Shown in pieces: positions 24,636 through 34,309 of a stretch of 64,000 bases of DNA; positions within the stretch are counted from its first letter, which is position 1; every line of letters begins with the position of its first letter. The stretch comes from Saccharothrix violaceirubra (GTDB taxonomy: Bacteria > Actinomycetota > Actinomycetes > Mycobacteriales > Pseudonocardiaceae). The stretch spans positions 5,828,001 through 5,892,000 of the forward strand of contig NZ_JACHJS010000001.1 of NCBI RefSeq assembly GCF_014203755.1, in the 5' to 3' direction. Under the pieces are notes generated by a model. That model worked only from the letters and a program-made list of their open reading frames with translations. It did no database searches and was not told the DNA's origin. The position numbers and the translations under genes are program-made.

Positions 24636-26260
24636 AGATCCGTGACGCGGCCCGCCGCCACTTCAAGGCGGCGGGTCGTGCGCACGGCTTCCAGCATGCG
24701 GCGGTCGTGCGTCACGAGCAGCAGAGTGCCGTTGTAGGAGTCCAAAGCGGACTCCAACTGCTCGATCGCGGGCAGGTCCAGGTGGTTCGTCGGTTCGTCC
24801 AGGACGAGCAGGTTCACGCCCCGGGCCTGGAGCAGGGCCAACGCGGCACGGGTGCGCTCGCCCGGTGACAGGGACGCGGCCGGGCGCAGGACGTGGTCGG
24901 CCTTGAGGCCGAACTTCGCCAGCAGGGTGCGGACGTCGGCCGGCGCCAGGTCGGGCACGGCCGCGCAGAACGCGTCGACCAACGCCTCCCCGCCCAGGAA
25001 CAGGCCGCGGGCCTGGTCGATCTCGCCGACCACCACGCCCGGCCCCAGCGACGCCGTGCCCGCCGCCGGCTCCACGCGCCCCAGCAGCGCGGCCAGCAGG
25101 GTGGACTTGCCCGAACCGTTCGCGCCGGTGATCGCGACCCGGTCCGCCCAGTCGACCTGGAGGTCGACCGGTCCGAGCGTGAACGTGCCGCGCTCCACCA
25201 CCACCGACCGCAGGACCGCCACCACCGCGCCGGACCGGGGCGCGGCGGCGATCTCCATCCGCAGCTCCCACTCCTTGCGCGGCTCGTCGACGACCTCCAG
25301 GCGTTCGATCAGCCGCTCGGTCTGCCGGGCTTTGGCCGCCTGCTTCTCGGTGGACTCGGTGCGGAACTTGCGACCCACCTTGTCGTTGTCGGGCGCCTTG
25401 CGGCGGGCGTTCTTCACGCCCTTCTCCATCCACGCGCGTTGCGTACGGGCGCGGTCCTCCAACGACGACCTGGTCGACGCGTACTCCTCGTACTCCTCGC
25501 GGGCGTGCCGACGGGCCACCTCGCGCTCCTCCAGGTACGACTCGTACCCGCCGCCGTACGTGCGCACCTGGTTCTGCGCCAGGTCGAGTTCGACGACGCG
25601 GGTCACGGTGCGGGCCAGGAACTCGCGGTCGTGCGACACCACGACCGCGCCCGCGCGCAACCCGGCCACGAACCGCTCCAGCCGGGCCAGGCCGTCGAGG
25701 TCCAGGTCGTTGGTCGGCTCGTCGAGCAGGAACACGTCGTACCGGCTCAGCAGCAACGACGCCAGGCCCGCGCGGGCCGCCTGGCCGCCGGACAGCGACG
25801 TCATCGCCTGGTCGAGGTTCACCGTCAGGCCCAGGTCCGCGGCGACCTCGTCGGCCCGCTCGGTCAGGTCCGCGCCGCCCAGCGCGAGCCAGCGCTCCAA
25901 CGCCTCCGAGTAGCCCTCGTCCCGCCCCTCCGCCAACAACGCGGTCGTGCGGTCCAGTTCCGCCTGCGCCGCCGCCACGCCCGTGCGCCGGGCCAGGAAG
26001 TCGCGCACGCTCTCGCCCGGTCGGCGCTCGGGTTCCTGCGGCAGGTGGCCGACGGTCGCGGTGGTCGGCGAGAGCCGGATCACACCGGATTCGGCGGGCA
26101 GCAGGCCCGCGAGCGTGCGCAGCAGCGTGGACTTCCCGGCGCCGTTCACGCCGACCAGCCCGACCACGTCGCCGGGCGCGACGACGAGGTCCAGGTCGCT
26201 GAACAGGACGCGATCGCCGTGGCCCGCGGCGAGACCCTTGGCGACGAGTGTGGCGCTCAA
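24632..26260 (-). CDS. ABC-F family ATPase (ribosome-associated)
   Basis: A 542-residue protein. I place the start at TTG 26260, 5 nt after AGGAG, because the first strand of the first ABC domain (LVAKGLAAGHGDRVLF) follows directly. Two ABC domains have Walker A GVNGAGKST (about 37-45) and GANGSGKST, signatures LSGGQAARAGLA and LSPGERTRAAL, and DEPTNDLDL/DEPTNHLDL Walker B motifs. They are joined by a charged linker (EEYEEYASTRSSLEDRARTQ, then KAPDNDKVGRKF) that enters the ribosomal E site. There are no membrane segments. Members either protect ribosomes from antibiotics or act as translation factors; which applies here cannot be read. A tRNA-His and a terminator lie directly upstream. Confidence 0.9.
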   Translation of the reverse strand: MSATLVAKGLAAGHGDRVLFSDLDLVVAPGDVVGLVGVNGAGKSTLLRTLAGLLPAESGVIRLSPTTATVGHLPQEPERRPGESVRDFLARRTGVAAAQAELDRTTALLAEGRDEGYSEALERWLALGGADLTERADEVAADLGLTVNLDQAMTSLSGGQAARAGLASLLLSRYDVFLLDEPTNDLDLDGLARLERFVAGLRAGAVVVSHDREFLARTVTRVVELDLAQNQVRTYGGGYESYLEEREVARRHAREEYEEYASTRSSLEDRARTQRAWMEKGVKNARRKAPDNDKVGRKFRTESTEKQAAKARQTERLIERLEVVDEPRKEWELRMEIAAAPRSGAVVAVLRSVVVERGTFTLGPVDLQVDWADRVAITGANGSGKSTLLAALLGRVEPAAGTASLGPGVVVGEIDQARGLFLGGEALVDAFCAAVPDLAPADVRTLLAKFGLKADHVLRPAASLSPGERTRAALALLQARGVNLLVLDEPTNHLDLPAIEQLESALDSYNGTLLLVTHDRRMLEAVRTTRRLEVAAGRVTDL

Positions 26261-26288
26261 CAGAACTCCTGTGCCAGAAAAGGAAAAA

Positions 26289-26316
26289 CGCCCCCCGACC
26301 GGCCGGTCAGGGGGCG
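26289..26316 (-). terminator. Terminator between tRNA-His and the ABC-F gene
   Basis: 14-bp stem with one mismatch (26289-26302 with 26303-26316), followed on the minus strand by five T. It starts 11 bp after the tRNA-His 3' end and ends 29 bp before the ABC-F start, leaving almost no room for a separate ABC-F promoter. Confidence 0.7.
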
Positions 26317-26326
26317 CTTTCCTCGG

Positions 26327-26400
26327 GGTGAGTGACGGGACTTGAACCCGCGACACCTGGGATCACAACCCAGTGCTCTACCGACTGAGCTACACCCACC
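26327..26400 (-). tRNA. tRNA-His (anticodon GTG)
   Basis: 74 nt on the minus strand, including the extra 5' G that is typical of tRNA-His and pairs with the discriminator C. Anticodon loop TTGTGAT gives anticodon GTG. The T-loop GGTTCAAGTCC and a standard D-arm are present. Confidence 0.93.
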
Positions 26401-26437
26401 AAGGTCGGTCGACCCGACGGGTGAAGCATACCCTGCC

Positions 26438-27070
26438 CTACCGCCCGGTCCGAAATCGACCCTGTTTTGCCTCGTCGGCCGCGAGCAGTTCGGCGGCGAC
26501 GGCCTGGGCCTGCTCGGAGGACGGGCCGGGCTGCGCCACGAACGCCGTCCGCCGGTAGTAGGCCAGCTCCCGGATGGACTCCCGGATGTCGGCCAGCGCC
26601 CGGTGCGCCAGGCCCTTGCCCGGCTGCGCGTAGTAGATCCGCGGGTACCAGCGCCGGCACAGCTCCTTGATCGACGACACGTCGACCATCCGGTAGTGCA
26701 GGTGCGCGTCCAGCTCCGGCATGTCCCGCGCGATGAACCCGCGGTCGGTGGCGATCGAGTTGCCCGCGAGCGGCGCGGTGCGCGGTTCGGGGACCCATTC
26801 CCGGACGTACGCGAGCACCTGCGCCTCGGCTTCGGCCAGCGTCACGGTCGAGCGCCGGACCTCGTCGGTGAGCCCGGACTTGGCGTGCATCTGGACGACG
26901 ACCTCGGGCATGGAGGCGAGGGCCTCGTCGTCGGCGTGGATCACCACGTCGACGCCCTCGCCGAGGATGTTCAACTCCGCGTCGGTCACCAACGCCGCGA
27001 TCTCGATCAGGGCGTCCTTGCCCAGTTCCAGCCCGGTCATCTCGCAGTCGATCCACACCAAGCGATCCAT
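26438..27070 (-). CDS. orn: Oligoribonuclease
   Basis: A 210-residue DEDDh exonuclease from ATG 27070. Motifs: [10 protein letters not shown] with Asp8 and Glu10, a middle [33 protein letters not shown], and [18 protein letters not shown] with the catalytic His and Asp. The usual length is about 200. The enzyme degrades 2-5-nt RNA fragments to mononucleotides and pGpG from cyclic-di-GMP breakdown, an essential task in many actinobacteria. It lies just upstream of tRNA-His on the same strand; in many actinomycetes orn and tRNA-His are neighbours. Confidence 0.95.
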   Translation of the reverse strand: MDRLVWIDCEMTGLELGKDALIEIAALVTDAELNILGEGVDVVIHADDEALASMPEVVVQMHAKSGLTDEVRRSTVTLAEAEAQVLAYVREWVPEPRTAPLAGNSIATDRGFIARDMPELDAHLHYRMVDVSSIKELCRRWYPRIYYAQPGKGLAHRALADIRESIRELAYYRRTAFVAQPGPSSEQAQAVAAELLAADEAKQGRFRTGR

Positions 27071-27143
27071 CACCCGCGCGAGCCTAGTCGTCGGGTGGTC
27101 GGATGCCGTCGCCGCTTCGGGTGGCGATTTCACCGGATCACCG

Positions 27144-28412
27144 TCACGCCTTCGCCAGATCACCGACCACCGGGGCCTGCGCGGACCGGCGTACCACCCG
27201 CATCGACAGGAAGGCGGCGACGATGCTCAGCACCCCGGCCACGTACCAAGCGGGCGTGTAGGCGCCGAAGTGGTCACGCGTGAGACCCGCCGCCGTGGCC
27301 GCGAACGCCGCGCCGAGCTGGTGTGCCGCGAACACCCAGCCGAACACCACCGGCGCCGACAGGCCGAACACCTGGCGGCACAGCGCCACGGTGGGCGGCA
27401 CGGTCGCGACCCAGTCCAGCCCGTAGAACACGATGAACACCAGCATGCTCGGGTGCACGGAGTCGTGGAACAGCTGCGGCAGCAGGAGCAGGGACACGCC
27501 GCGCAACGCGTAGTACACGGCCAGCAGCACCCGCGAGTCGACGCGGTCGGTCAGCCACCCCGACAACACCGTGCCCACGATGTCGAACACGCCCACCAGC
27601 GCGAGCAGCCCGGCGGCCGTCGTCGTCGGCATGCCGTGGTCGTGCGCGGCCGGGATGAAGTGCGTGCCGACCAGGCCGTTGGTCGTGACACCGCAGATCG
27701 CGAACCCGGCGGCCAGGTACCAGAACGGCCCGGTGCGGGCGGCCGAGGTCAACGCGGTCACGGCCCGCCGCGCGGCACCGGTCGACACCGGCCGCGGCAC
27801 GACCTCGTCGCCGCCGTAGGGCGGCACGCCCAGGTCGGCCGGGTGCTCGCGGAGGAACAGCAGCACCAGCGGCACGACGGCCAGCGCGCTCGCCGACACC
27901 AGCAGGGCCGCCGACCGCCAGCCCGAGTCCTCGGCCAGCGACGTCATCACCGGCAGGAACACCAACTGCCCGGTCGCGCCGCCCGCCGTGAGCACGCCGG
28001 TCACCAGACCCCGGTGCCGCACGAACCAGCGGCCGGTGATCGTGGCCACGAACGCCAGCGCCATCGACCCGGTGCCCAGGCCGACCAGCACGCCCCACAG
28101 CAGCACGAGCTGCCAGCTCGCGGTCATGAACACGGTGAGCCCGCTGCCCACCGACACCAGGGTCAACGCGACCGACACCACCCGCCGCACGCCGAACCGC
28201 TCCATCAGCGCCGCCGCGAACGGCGCGGTGAGGCCGAACAGCAGCAGGTTCACCGACACCGCGAGCCCGATCGTGCCCGTCGACCACCCGAACTCCGCGC
28301 GCAGCGGATCGATCAACGCACCCGGCGTGGCGCGGAAGCCCGCGGCGCCGATCAGCGCCACGAAGGCGACGGCCGCGACCGCCCAAGCCCAGTTCTGCCT
28401 GTTCTTCGTCAC
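27144..28412 (-). CDS. MFS transporter
   Basis: A 422-residue protein from GTG 28412 with about twelve hydrophobic segments. After the second segment it has the MFS loop pattern ([16 protein letters not shown]), and the mid-protein repeat [21 protein letters not shown] appears at the start of the second half. It belongs to the oxalate/monocarboxylate-like MFS group by general style, but the substrate cannot be read. The divergent gene is a GATase1/AraC-type regulator whose start is 70 bp away, and it may control this transporter. Confidence 0.8.
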   Translation of the reverse strand: MTKNRQNWAWAVAAVAFVALIGAAGFRATPGALIDPLRAEFGWSTGTIGLAVSVNLLLFGLTAPFAAALMERFGVRRVVSVALTLVSVGSGLTVFMTASWQLVLLWGVLVGLGTGSMALAFVATITGRWFVRHRGLVTGVLTAGGATGQLVFLPVMTSLAEDSGWRSAALLVSASALAVVPLVLLFLREHPADLGVPPYGGDEVVPRPVSTGAARRAVTALTSAARTGPFWYLAAGFAICGVTTNGLVGTHFIPAAHDHGMPTTTAAGLLALVGVFDIVGTVLSGWLTDRVDSRVLLAVYYALRGVSLLLLPQLFHDSVHPSMLVFIVFYGLDWVATVPPTVALCRQVFGLSAPVVFGWVFAAHQLGAAFAATAAGLTRDHFGAYTPAWYVAGVLSIVAAFLSMRVVRRSAQAPVVGDLAKA

Positions 28413-28482
28413 GGCGTCAGCGTGCGGCACGGCGGCGTTCGGCGTAAGTGGCCGGACGGCCATCCTGTGCAAAAATCCGGCC

Positions 28483-29448
28483 ATGCATGAGGTGGCCGTC
28501 ATCGCCCTTGACCACGTCGTCGCCTTCGACCTGGGTACCGTTCCGCAGATCCTCAACGCCGCCCGGGTGAGCGACGAAGAACGGCTCTACCGGGTCAGGG
28601 TGTGCACGCGCGGTGGACGACCGGTGCGCAGCTCGTCGGGCATCACGGTCACCCCCGACCACGACCTCGGCCTGGTCGGCCACGCCGACACCGTCGTGGT
28701 CGCGGGCATGCACGCCAACGCGCCGCTGCTGGAGGACGGCGTGCTCGCCGACGACGTGCGCGAGGCCCTGGTGTCCGCCCACGCCCGCGGCGCCCGCGTG
28801 ATGTCCATCTGCACGGGCGCGTTCGCCCTCGCCGCGGCCGGTCTGCTCGACGGGCTGCGCGCGACCACGCACTGGATGTACACCGACGCGTTCCGCCGCC
28901 TGTTCCCGCGCGTCGACCTGGACCCGGACGTGCTGTTCGTGGACGAGGGCCGGGTGCTCACCTCGGCGGGCGTCGGCGCGGGCGTCGACCTGTGCCTGCA
29001 CCTGGTGCGCCGGGACCACGGCAGCGAGGCCGCGAACCGGGCCGCGCGGCGGTGCGTCGTGCCGCCGTGGCGGCCGGGCGGGCAGTCGCAGTTCATCGAA
29101 CGGCCGGTGCCGCACGAGACCGACACGTCCACCGCCGTAGCCCGGGAGTGGGCGTTGGCGCACCTGGACGAGCCTGTGGACCTGCGCGAGTTGGCGTCGC
29201 GGGCGCGGATGAGCGTGCGTACGTTCACTCGGCGTTTTCGTGAGGAGACCGGGGTGAGTCCGGGGCAGTGGCTGGCCCGGCAGCGGGTCGAACGGGCCCG
29301 CCACCTGCTGGAGACGACGGATCTGGCGGTGGACCAGGTGGCTCGGCATGCCGGGTTCGGTACGGGGGCGGCGTTGCGGCAGCGGATGACCGCGAGCCTG
29401 GGCGTGTCGCCCAGCACCTACCGGACGACTTTCCGCTCTGTGGGGTAG
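28483..29448 (+). CDS. GATase1-like AraC-family regulator (FtrA-like)
   Basis: A 321-residue protein from ATG 28483. Residues 1-180 are a DJ-1/PfpI-type domain (VAVIALDHVVAFDLGTVPQ, MSICTGAFALAAAGLLDG, VLTSAGVGAGVDLCLHLV), with the nucleophile-elbow Cys of ICTGAF. Residues about 210-315 are an AraC DNA-binding domain with two helix-turn-helix motifs (LRELASRARMSVRTFTRRFR and VDQVARHAGFGTGAALRQRM). Such proteins are one-component activators. It diverges from the MFS transporter gene and probably regulates it. A 22-bp repeat pair follows 18 bp after its stop. Confidence 0.88.
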   Translation: MHEVAVIALDHVVAFDLGTVPQILNAARVSDEERLYRVRVCTRGGRPVRSSSGITVTPDHDLGLVGHADTVVVAGMHANAPLLEDGVLADDVREALVSAHARGARVMSICTGAFALAAAGLLDGLRATTHWMYTDAFRRLFPRVDLDPDVLFVDEGRVLTSAGVGAGVDLCLHLVRRDHGSEAANRAARRCVVPPWRPGGQSQFIERPVPHETDTSTAVAREWALAHLDEPVDLRELASRARMSVRTFTRRFREETGVSPGQWLARQRVERARHLLETTDLAVDQVARHAGFGTGAALRQRMTASLGVSPSTYRTTFRSVG

Positions 29449-29466
29449 CCGTCGCGACCCCGAACG

Positions 29467-29510
29467 CGCGAGTTATGCGTTCAGACACTGCGAAATGTGC
29501 ACTCGGGTAC
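29467..29510 (+). repeat. 22-bp tandem repeat array, copy 3
   Basis: Two units, 29467-29488 and 29489-29510, of the same family as the arrays at 5.9, 8.4, 47.3 and 63.7 kb. The array sits between the AraC-type gene and the SNF2 helicase gene. It has no copy of the composite segment seen at arrays 1 and 2. Confidence 0.85.
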
Positions 29511-29586
29511 CGGTTGTCGCCCGCCTATCGATTCGATCATGAACCGTGTTCACCGTCGGCGGACGTGCGCAACTACAGTCGTCGGC

Positions 29587-32559
29587 GTGTGGGTGCTGCA
29601 CGGGGTGTGCACCGCCGGGGGGCGGTTGGGGTTCTGGGCCGAGGATTCGCGACTGCCCGCGCGGACGGGTGCGCGGCTGCCCGCACGGCCGGTGCCCCAC
29701 CCTTTCGCGGTCACCGCGGCGGATCTGATCGCCGCCCGCACACGAGCCGACGACCCGGACCCGACGACTGCCGAACCCGGCGGTCCGCATCCGGACGAGG
29801 TGGTCCTGCGACTGCCGTCCGTCGGGACCGGCCCTGCGGCGTCACCGGAACTCGTCCGGGAACCTGTGGGCGGCGGCACGTCCGGCCGGGGAGCGCTCCG
29901 GTGGCGGGAGTGGGTCGTCCCCGTCGTCCCGGTCGACGGCTTTCCGCTGCCCGGCTGCCGGCTCGGCGCGTCCGGGCGGTACCTCCTCGAGATCCTGGAC
30001 TTCGGGGCCGATCTCGTCCGAAGAGGACGGGTGGTGCCCGTCGTCGACCGGACCGAAGCCGCCACCCGCTGGCGTGCGGTGCTGTCCGGAGTGGACGCGG
30101 CGCGGGCCGCCGCTCTGCGGGCGGGGATGCCGCCGTCGTTCCGCGCCGGCGGCGGCGCGGACCTGTTCCGGGTCGCGCTCGACGCCATCGTCGACCGGGA
30201 AGCGCGGAAAGCGTTGGGGGAACTAAAGAATTCCTCCTCCCACGTCGTGGACGCGTGGGTCGCGGCGGCCGGTGCCGGTGACGGGCGGTTCGCCGCCGAG
30301 CGCGGCGCGGTCGTCGAACTCCGGGAGCGGCTGCGACGGTGGGGCGCGGACGGGTTCGCGGAAAAGCCGGTCCGGCTGTGCTTCCGGCTTGTGGCGCCGC
30401 TTCAAGGGGCCGCGCACGAGGAGGGCTGGCGGCTGGAGTTCCTGCTCCAGGCCGTGGCCGAGCCCAGCGTGCTGGTGCCCGCCCGGGACGTCTGGCAGCG
30501 CGGCGACGCCGTCCTGCGACGCTGGGTCCCCCGGCCCGAGGAGGTCCTGCTCGCCGATCTCGGCCGGGCCGTCCGGCTGTACCCCGGACTCGACCGGGCG
30601 CTCGCGGCCAAGCGGCCGGCGCGGCTGAAACTCGACGTCGACGGCGCGTACGACTTCCTCTCCCGGGCCGCTCTGCTCGCCCAGGCCGGGTTCGGCGTCC
30701 TGGTCCCCTCCTGGTGGCGGCAGCCCCGGCGGCTGGGGTTGACGCTCACGGCCGCGCCGCGCGGTGCCGCCGGGATCGTGGCGACCGAGAGCGAACTCGG
30801 GCACCGGGCGATCGTCGACTTCCGGTGGGACCTCTCGCTCGGCGACGAAAAGCTCACCCAGGCCGAACTGATGTCGTTGGCCAAGGCCAAGGCGCCGCTC
30901 GTGCGCGTGCGCGGGCAGTGGGTGCACGTCGACCGCAAGCGGCTCGCCGCCGGGATGGCGTTCCTCGAACGGGGGGCCGGCGGCGAGATGCCCGCCGCCC
31001 AGGTGCTGTTCCAGCACGACCGCGAGGCCGCGCTCCCCCTGCCGCTCAACGGCGTGGTCGGCCGGGGCTGGCTGGCCGACCTGCTCGCACCCGACGCCGA
31101 GCACCGGCTCGAACCCGTGCCCACGCCGCCCGGCCTCACCGCGACGCTGCGCCCCTACCAGCGGCGCGGCCTGGCGTGGCTGGTGTTCCTCGACCGGCTC
31201 GGGCTCGGCGCCTGCCTCGCCGACGACATGGGGCTGGGCAAGACCGTCCAGCTCCTGGCCCTCGAGGCGGTCAACCGGCAGGACGGCAAGAGGCCGCCCA
31301 CCCTGCTCGTGTGCCCGATGTCCGTGGTCGGCAACTGGCGGCGCGAGGCCGAGAAGTTCGTCCCCCACCTGGACGTCCACGTGCACCACGGCGCCGACCG
31401 GGACCCCGTGCGACTGCTCGGGGAGCACGACCTCGTCATCACCACCTACGCCACGGTCACCCGGGACGCCGCCGAACTCGCCGCGATCACCTGGGACCGG
31501 GTGGTGGTCGACGAGGCCCAGAACGTCAAGAACAGCGCCACCCGCCAGGCCAGGGCGATCCGGGCCCTGCCCGCCCGCCACCGGATCGCGCTCACCGGCA
31601 CGCCCGTGGAGAACCGGCTCGCCGAGCTGTGGTCCGTGCTCGACTTCGTCAACCCCGGCATGCTCGGGCCCCTGACGACGTTCCGCGCCCGCTACGGCGT
31701 CCCCATCGAACGCCACCGCGACGCCGAGGCCGCGGTGCGGCTGCGCCGGGCCACCGGGCCGCTCGTGCTGCGGCGCCTCAAAAGCGACCCCCGGGTCATC
31801 GGCGACCTGCCCGAGAAGATCGAGACCACGCAGTCGTGCACGCTCACCGCCGAGCAGGCTTCGCTCTACCAGGCGGTGGTCGAGGACATGTTCGCGCGCA
31901 TCTCCGAGATCCAGGGCGTCAAGCGCAAGGGCCTGGTGCTGGCCACGATGACGCGCCTCAAGCAGGCGTGCAACCACCCGGCCCACCTGCTCGGCGACGG
32001 CTCGCCGGTGCCCGGCCGGTCCGGGAAGGTCGACCGGCTGGAGGAGATCCTCGACGAGGCGTTCGCGGACGGCGACAAGGTGCTGTGCTTCACCCAGTTC
32101 ACCGCGTTCGGCTCGCTGCTGGTGCCGCACCTGGCCGCCCGCTTCGACGTCGACGTCCCGTTCCTGCACGGCGGCACGTCGCGGCGCGACCGGGACGCGA
32201 TGGTGCGGCGGTTCCAGTCCGAGGACGGGCCGGGTGTGCTGCTGCTGTCGCTCAAGGCGGGTGGCACGGGCGTCAACCTGACCGCCGCCAACCACGTCGT
32301 CCACCTCGACCGGTGGTGGAACCCGGCCGTCGAGGACCAGGCGACCGACCGGGCGTTCCGGATCGGGCAGGACCGGCACGTGCAGGTCCACAAGTTCGTG
32401 TGCGTGGGCACGTTGGAGGAGCGCGTGGACCGGATGATCGAGGACAAGCGCGGCCTGTCGCGGCTGGCCGTCGGCGCCGGCGAGGACTGGCTCACGGAAC
32501 TGTCCACCGAACGGCTGCGCGAGGTGTTCGCCCTGACCCCGGAGGCCGTCGGTGGCTGA
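29587..32559 (+). CDS. SNF2-family DEAD/DEAH-like helicase
   Basis: About 990 residues from GTG 29587 (VWVLHGVC, the common start of this family; longer starts at 29497 or 29539 are possible). The N-terminal half is a bacterial SNF2 accessory region. The motor has LADDMGLGKTVQ (Lys552), VVVDEAQNVKN (Asp642-Glu643), ALTGTPVENRLAELWS, and the C-terminal motifs LHGGTSRRDRDAMV, LSLKAGGTGVNLT and HLDRWWNPAVEDQATDRAFRIGQ. It resembles mycobacterial HelZ-type SNF2 proteins, thought to act in DNA repair or remodelling. An 8-bp overlap couples it to the SWIM-finger gene. Confidence 0.9.
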   Translation: MWVLHGVCTAGGRLGFWAEDSRLPARTGARLPARPVPHPFAVTAADLIAARTRADDPDPTTAEPGGPHPDEVVLRLPSVGTGPAASPELVREPVGGGTSGRGALRWREWVVPVVPVDGFPLPGCRLGASGRYLLEILDFGADLVRRGRVVPVVDRTEAATRWRAVLSGVDAARAAALRAGMPPSFRAGGGADLFRVALDAIVDREARKALGELKNSSSHVVDAWVAAAGAGDGRFAAERGAVVELRERLRRWGADGFAEKPVRLCFRLVAPLQGAAHEEGWRLEFLLQAVAEPSVLVPARDVWQRGDAVLRRWVPRPEEVLLADLGRAVRLYPGLDRALAAKRPARLKLDVDGAYDFLSRAALLAQAGFGVLVPSWWRQPRRLGLTLTAAPRGAAGIVATESELGHRAIVDFRWDLSLGDEKLTQAELMSLAKAKAPLVRVRGQWVHVDRKRLAAGMAFLERGAGGEMPAAQVLFQHDREAALPLPLNGVVGRGWLADLLAPDAEHRLEPVPTPPGLTATLRPYQRRGLAWLVFLDRLGLGACLADDMGLGKTVQLLALEAVNRQDGKRPPTLLVCPMSVVGNWRREAEKFVPHLDVHVHHGADRDPVRLLGEHDLVITTYATVTRDAAELAAITWDRVVVDEAQNVKNSATRQARAIRALPARHRIALTGTPVENRLAELWSVLDFVNPGMLGPLTTFRARYGVPIERHRDAEAAVRLRRATGPLVLRRLKSDPRVIGDLPEKIETTQSCTLTAEQASLYQAVVEDMFARISEIQGVKRKGLVLATMTRLKQACNHPAHLLGDGSPVPGRSGKVDRLEEILDEAFADGDKVLCFTQFTAFGSLLVPHLAARFDVDVPFLHGGTSRRDRDAMVRRFQSEDGPGVLLLSLKAGGTGVNLTAANHVVHLDRWWNPAVEDQATDRAFRIGQDRHVQVHKFVCVGTLEERVDRMIEDKRGLSRLAVGAGEDWLTELSTERLREVFALTPEAVGG

Positions 32560-33289
32560 ATCCCCGGACGCGGGCATCTGGTCGCGGCGGTTCCTGGCCG
32601 CGCTGGCGGCGTTCGGCATGGGCGACCGGCTCAAGCGCGGTCGCCCGCTGGTGCGCGGCGGCCAGGTGATGAACCTGTCGATCTCCACGAGCGTGGTGGT
32701 CGCGCTGGTCACCGGTGCCGGTCCGACGCCGGACCGGGCGCGGGTCGGCGTGCGGCGGTTCGCGGACGAGGACTGGCGGCGGGTCGAGCACGCGTTCGCC
32801 GACCGGGCCGTGTTCACCGCTCGGCTGCTCGCCGGCGACCTGCCCGCCGAGGCCGACGAGGTGTTCGAGGGGCTCGGGCTGTCGCTGTTCCCGCGCGGTG
32901 CCCGTGAGCTGTCGATGGACTGCACGTGCGACGACTGGCACATGCCGTGCGCGCACGTGGCCGCCGCGTGCCTGACGCTGGCCGACTCGTTCGACGCCGA
33001 CCCGTTCGGCGTGCTGGCCTGGCGCGGCCGGTCCCGGGAGGCCCTGCTCGACCGGCTGCGGGAGCTGCGCGCCCCGATCCCACCCGTCGAGAAGGTCCCC
33101 GAACCCGTGGCGGACACGGACCTGGTCGACTTCTGGGTGCGTCCGGACACCGCGCCGGTCCCGGCCGCCGAGGACCTCGGCGACGTCCGGCCGGACGCCC
33201 TGCTCGACCAGTTGGGCCCGCTGGCGGTACGCGGGCGGTCGGTCACCGCGGCCCTGCGCCCGCTCTACGAGGCGTTCACCCGGCGGTAG
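32552..33289 (+). CDS. SWIM zinc-finger protein, partner of the SNF2 helicase
   Basis: A 245-residue protein starting with GTG 32552 inside the end of the helicase gene. Residues about 128-142 contain the SWIM motif CTCDDWHMPCAH (CxC...CxH), a zinc-binding element that contacts DNA or protein. The N-terminus (ESPDAGIWSRRFLAALAAFGMGDRLKRGRPLVRGG) and C-terminal region are typical of the small actinobacterial SWIM proteins encoded next to SNF2 helicases. The overlap and family association indicate that the two act together. Confidence 0.85.
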   Translation: MAESPDAGIWSRRFLAALAAFGMGDRLKRGRPLVRGGQVMNLSISTSVVVALVTGAGPTPDRARVGVRRFADEDWRRVEHAFADRAVFTARLLAGDLPAEADEVFEGLGLSLFPRGARELSMDCTCDDWHMPCAHVAAACLTLADSFDADPFGVLAWRGRSREALLDRLRELRAPIPPVEKVPEPVADTDLVDFWVRPDTAPVPAAEDLGDVRPDALLDQLGPLAVRGRSVTAALRPLYEAFTRR

Positions 33290-33392
33290 CGGACCGCCGT
33301 CAACCGGCTGCCGTCTTGACTGGTGCCGGCACGGGGTGTTTCGTCGGTCCTTCGAACCGCTGTGCTCGGCGAACGAGAGAGTTGGCGACGCG

Positions 33393-33788
33393 ATGACGGC
33401 GTCCACGGCACTGCGCGCGCTGCGCGAGGCGCTCGTGCTGGAACACCTGGAGTCGGAGAACGAGCGCGAGTTCGACACCGCGTTGGGCGTCTTCGACCAC
33501 CCGCGCTGCGAGATCGTCGCGACCGGCGAGGTCTTCGACGGCACCGACGAGGTCGCCGGCTACTACGCGCGGTTGGGCCTGGTCTGCGCCGACCGGCGAA
33601 GCACGCTGATCGAACTGCACCACGCGGACGACGCGGTGATCGTCGAGGTCGAACTGGCGGGCACGCACCTGCCGTCGCTGCGCGCGTTCCGGGCGCGGAT
33701 GACCGCGTTCTTCGTCTTCGACGGCGCCCGGCTGGTCGGCAAGCGGGTCTACGGCGGTGCCCAGGGCACCGAACCCGCCCTCACGTGA
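33393..33788 (+). CDS. SnoaL/NTF2-like small protein
   Basis: A 131-residue protein from ATG 33393 with GAGAGAG upstream. It begins with helices (LRALREALVLEHLESENEREFDTALGVF) followed by strands (CEIVATGEVFDGTDEVAGYY, LIELHHADDAVIVEVELAG, TAFFVFDGARLVGKRVYGG), the layout of an SnoaL-like/NTF2 alpha+beta barrel. Such proteins are small-molecule enzymes or ligand binders; the pocket residues do not reveal the substrate. It stands alone before a bidirectional terminator. Confidence 0.75.
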   Translation: MTASTALRALREALVLEHLESENEREFDTALGVFDHPRCEIVATGEVFDGTDEVAGYYARLGLVCADRRSTLIELHHADDAVIVEVELAGTHLPSLRAFRARMTAFFVFDGARLVGKRVYGGAQGTEPALT

Positions 33789-33789
33789 A

Positions 33790-33827
33790 ACGGGCCGCCA
33801 TCCCCGCGAGCGGTGATGGCGGCCCGT
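33790..33827. terminator. Bidirectional terminator
   Basis: Perfect 13-bp stem (33790-33802 with 33815-33827), between the convergent SnoaL-like gene and the cold-shock gene; it starts 1 bp after the SnoaL-like stop codon. Confidence 0.75.
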
Positions 33828-33858
33828 CGGCCCCGGATCATGCCGATCCGGTTACAAG

Positions 33859-34065
33859 TCAGACCGGTCGGACCGCCTGTGCCTGCGGGCCCTTCTGGCC
33901 CTGGCCGATCTCGAACTCCACCCGCTGGTTCTCTTCCAGGGTGCGGTAGCCGTTGGTCTGGATCTCCGAGTAGTGCACGAACACGTCGGCGCCACCGTTG
34001 TCCGGGGAGATGAAGCCGAAGCCCTTCTCCGCGTTGAACCACTTGACGGTGCCCTGAACTGCCAT
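33859..34065 (-). CDS. cspA: Cold-shock protein
   Basis: A 68-residue CspA-family protein: [14 protein letters not shown] contains RNP1 and DVFVHYSEI contains RNP2. It binds single-stranded RNA and DNA and prevents unwanted RNA structure. Actinomycetes have several such genes; this one ends with [10 protein letters not shown] as many do. The 240 bp upstream to the next gene could hold a structured leader as in other csp genes, but no clear motif was identified. Confidence 0.95.
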   Translation of the reverse strand: MAVQGTVKWFNAEKGFGFISPDNGGADVFVHYSEIQTNGYRTLEENQRVEFEIGQGQKGPQAQAVRPV

Positions 34066-34309
34066 CTTGCTACTTCTCCTCTAACAGGTGCCGGATCGCG
34101 CTTGCGACCACCGGGTCAGCTAGGGCGGCTTACCACCTGGAGGAGGTTCGACGCCCGCAACTTCCATTCCGCGAGCGTGGTGGATCACGAACACAGAAAG
34201 GTACGACCGAAGACAGTGAACCACGTCGGACGCCCGGCAGTCGAGCGCCCTTCCGAGGCGAGTCCGACTGCTACCGTGGACGGCACCTCGATCACAGGGA
34301 GGTACGGCC

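Noticed and set aside
30223..33246. A 1007-codon open frame antisense to the SNF2 and SWIM genes
   Set aside because: Low-complexity shadow; both sense-strand genes have complete family motifs.
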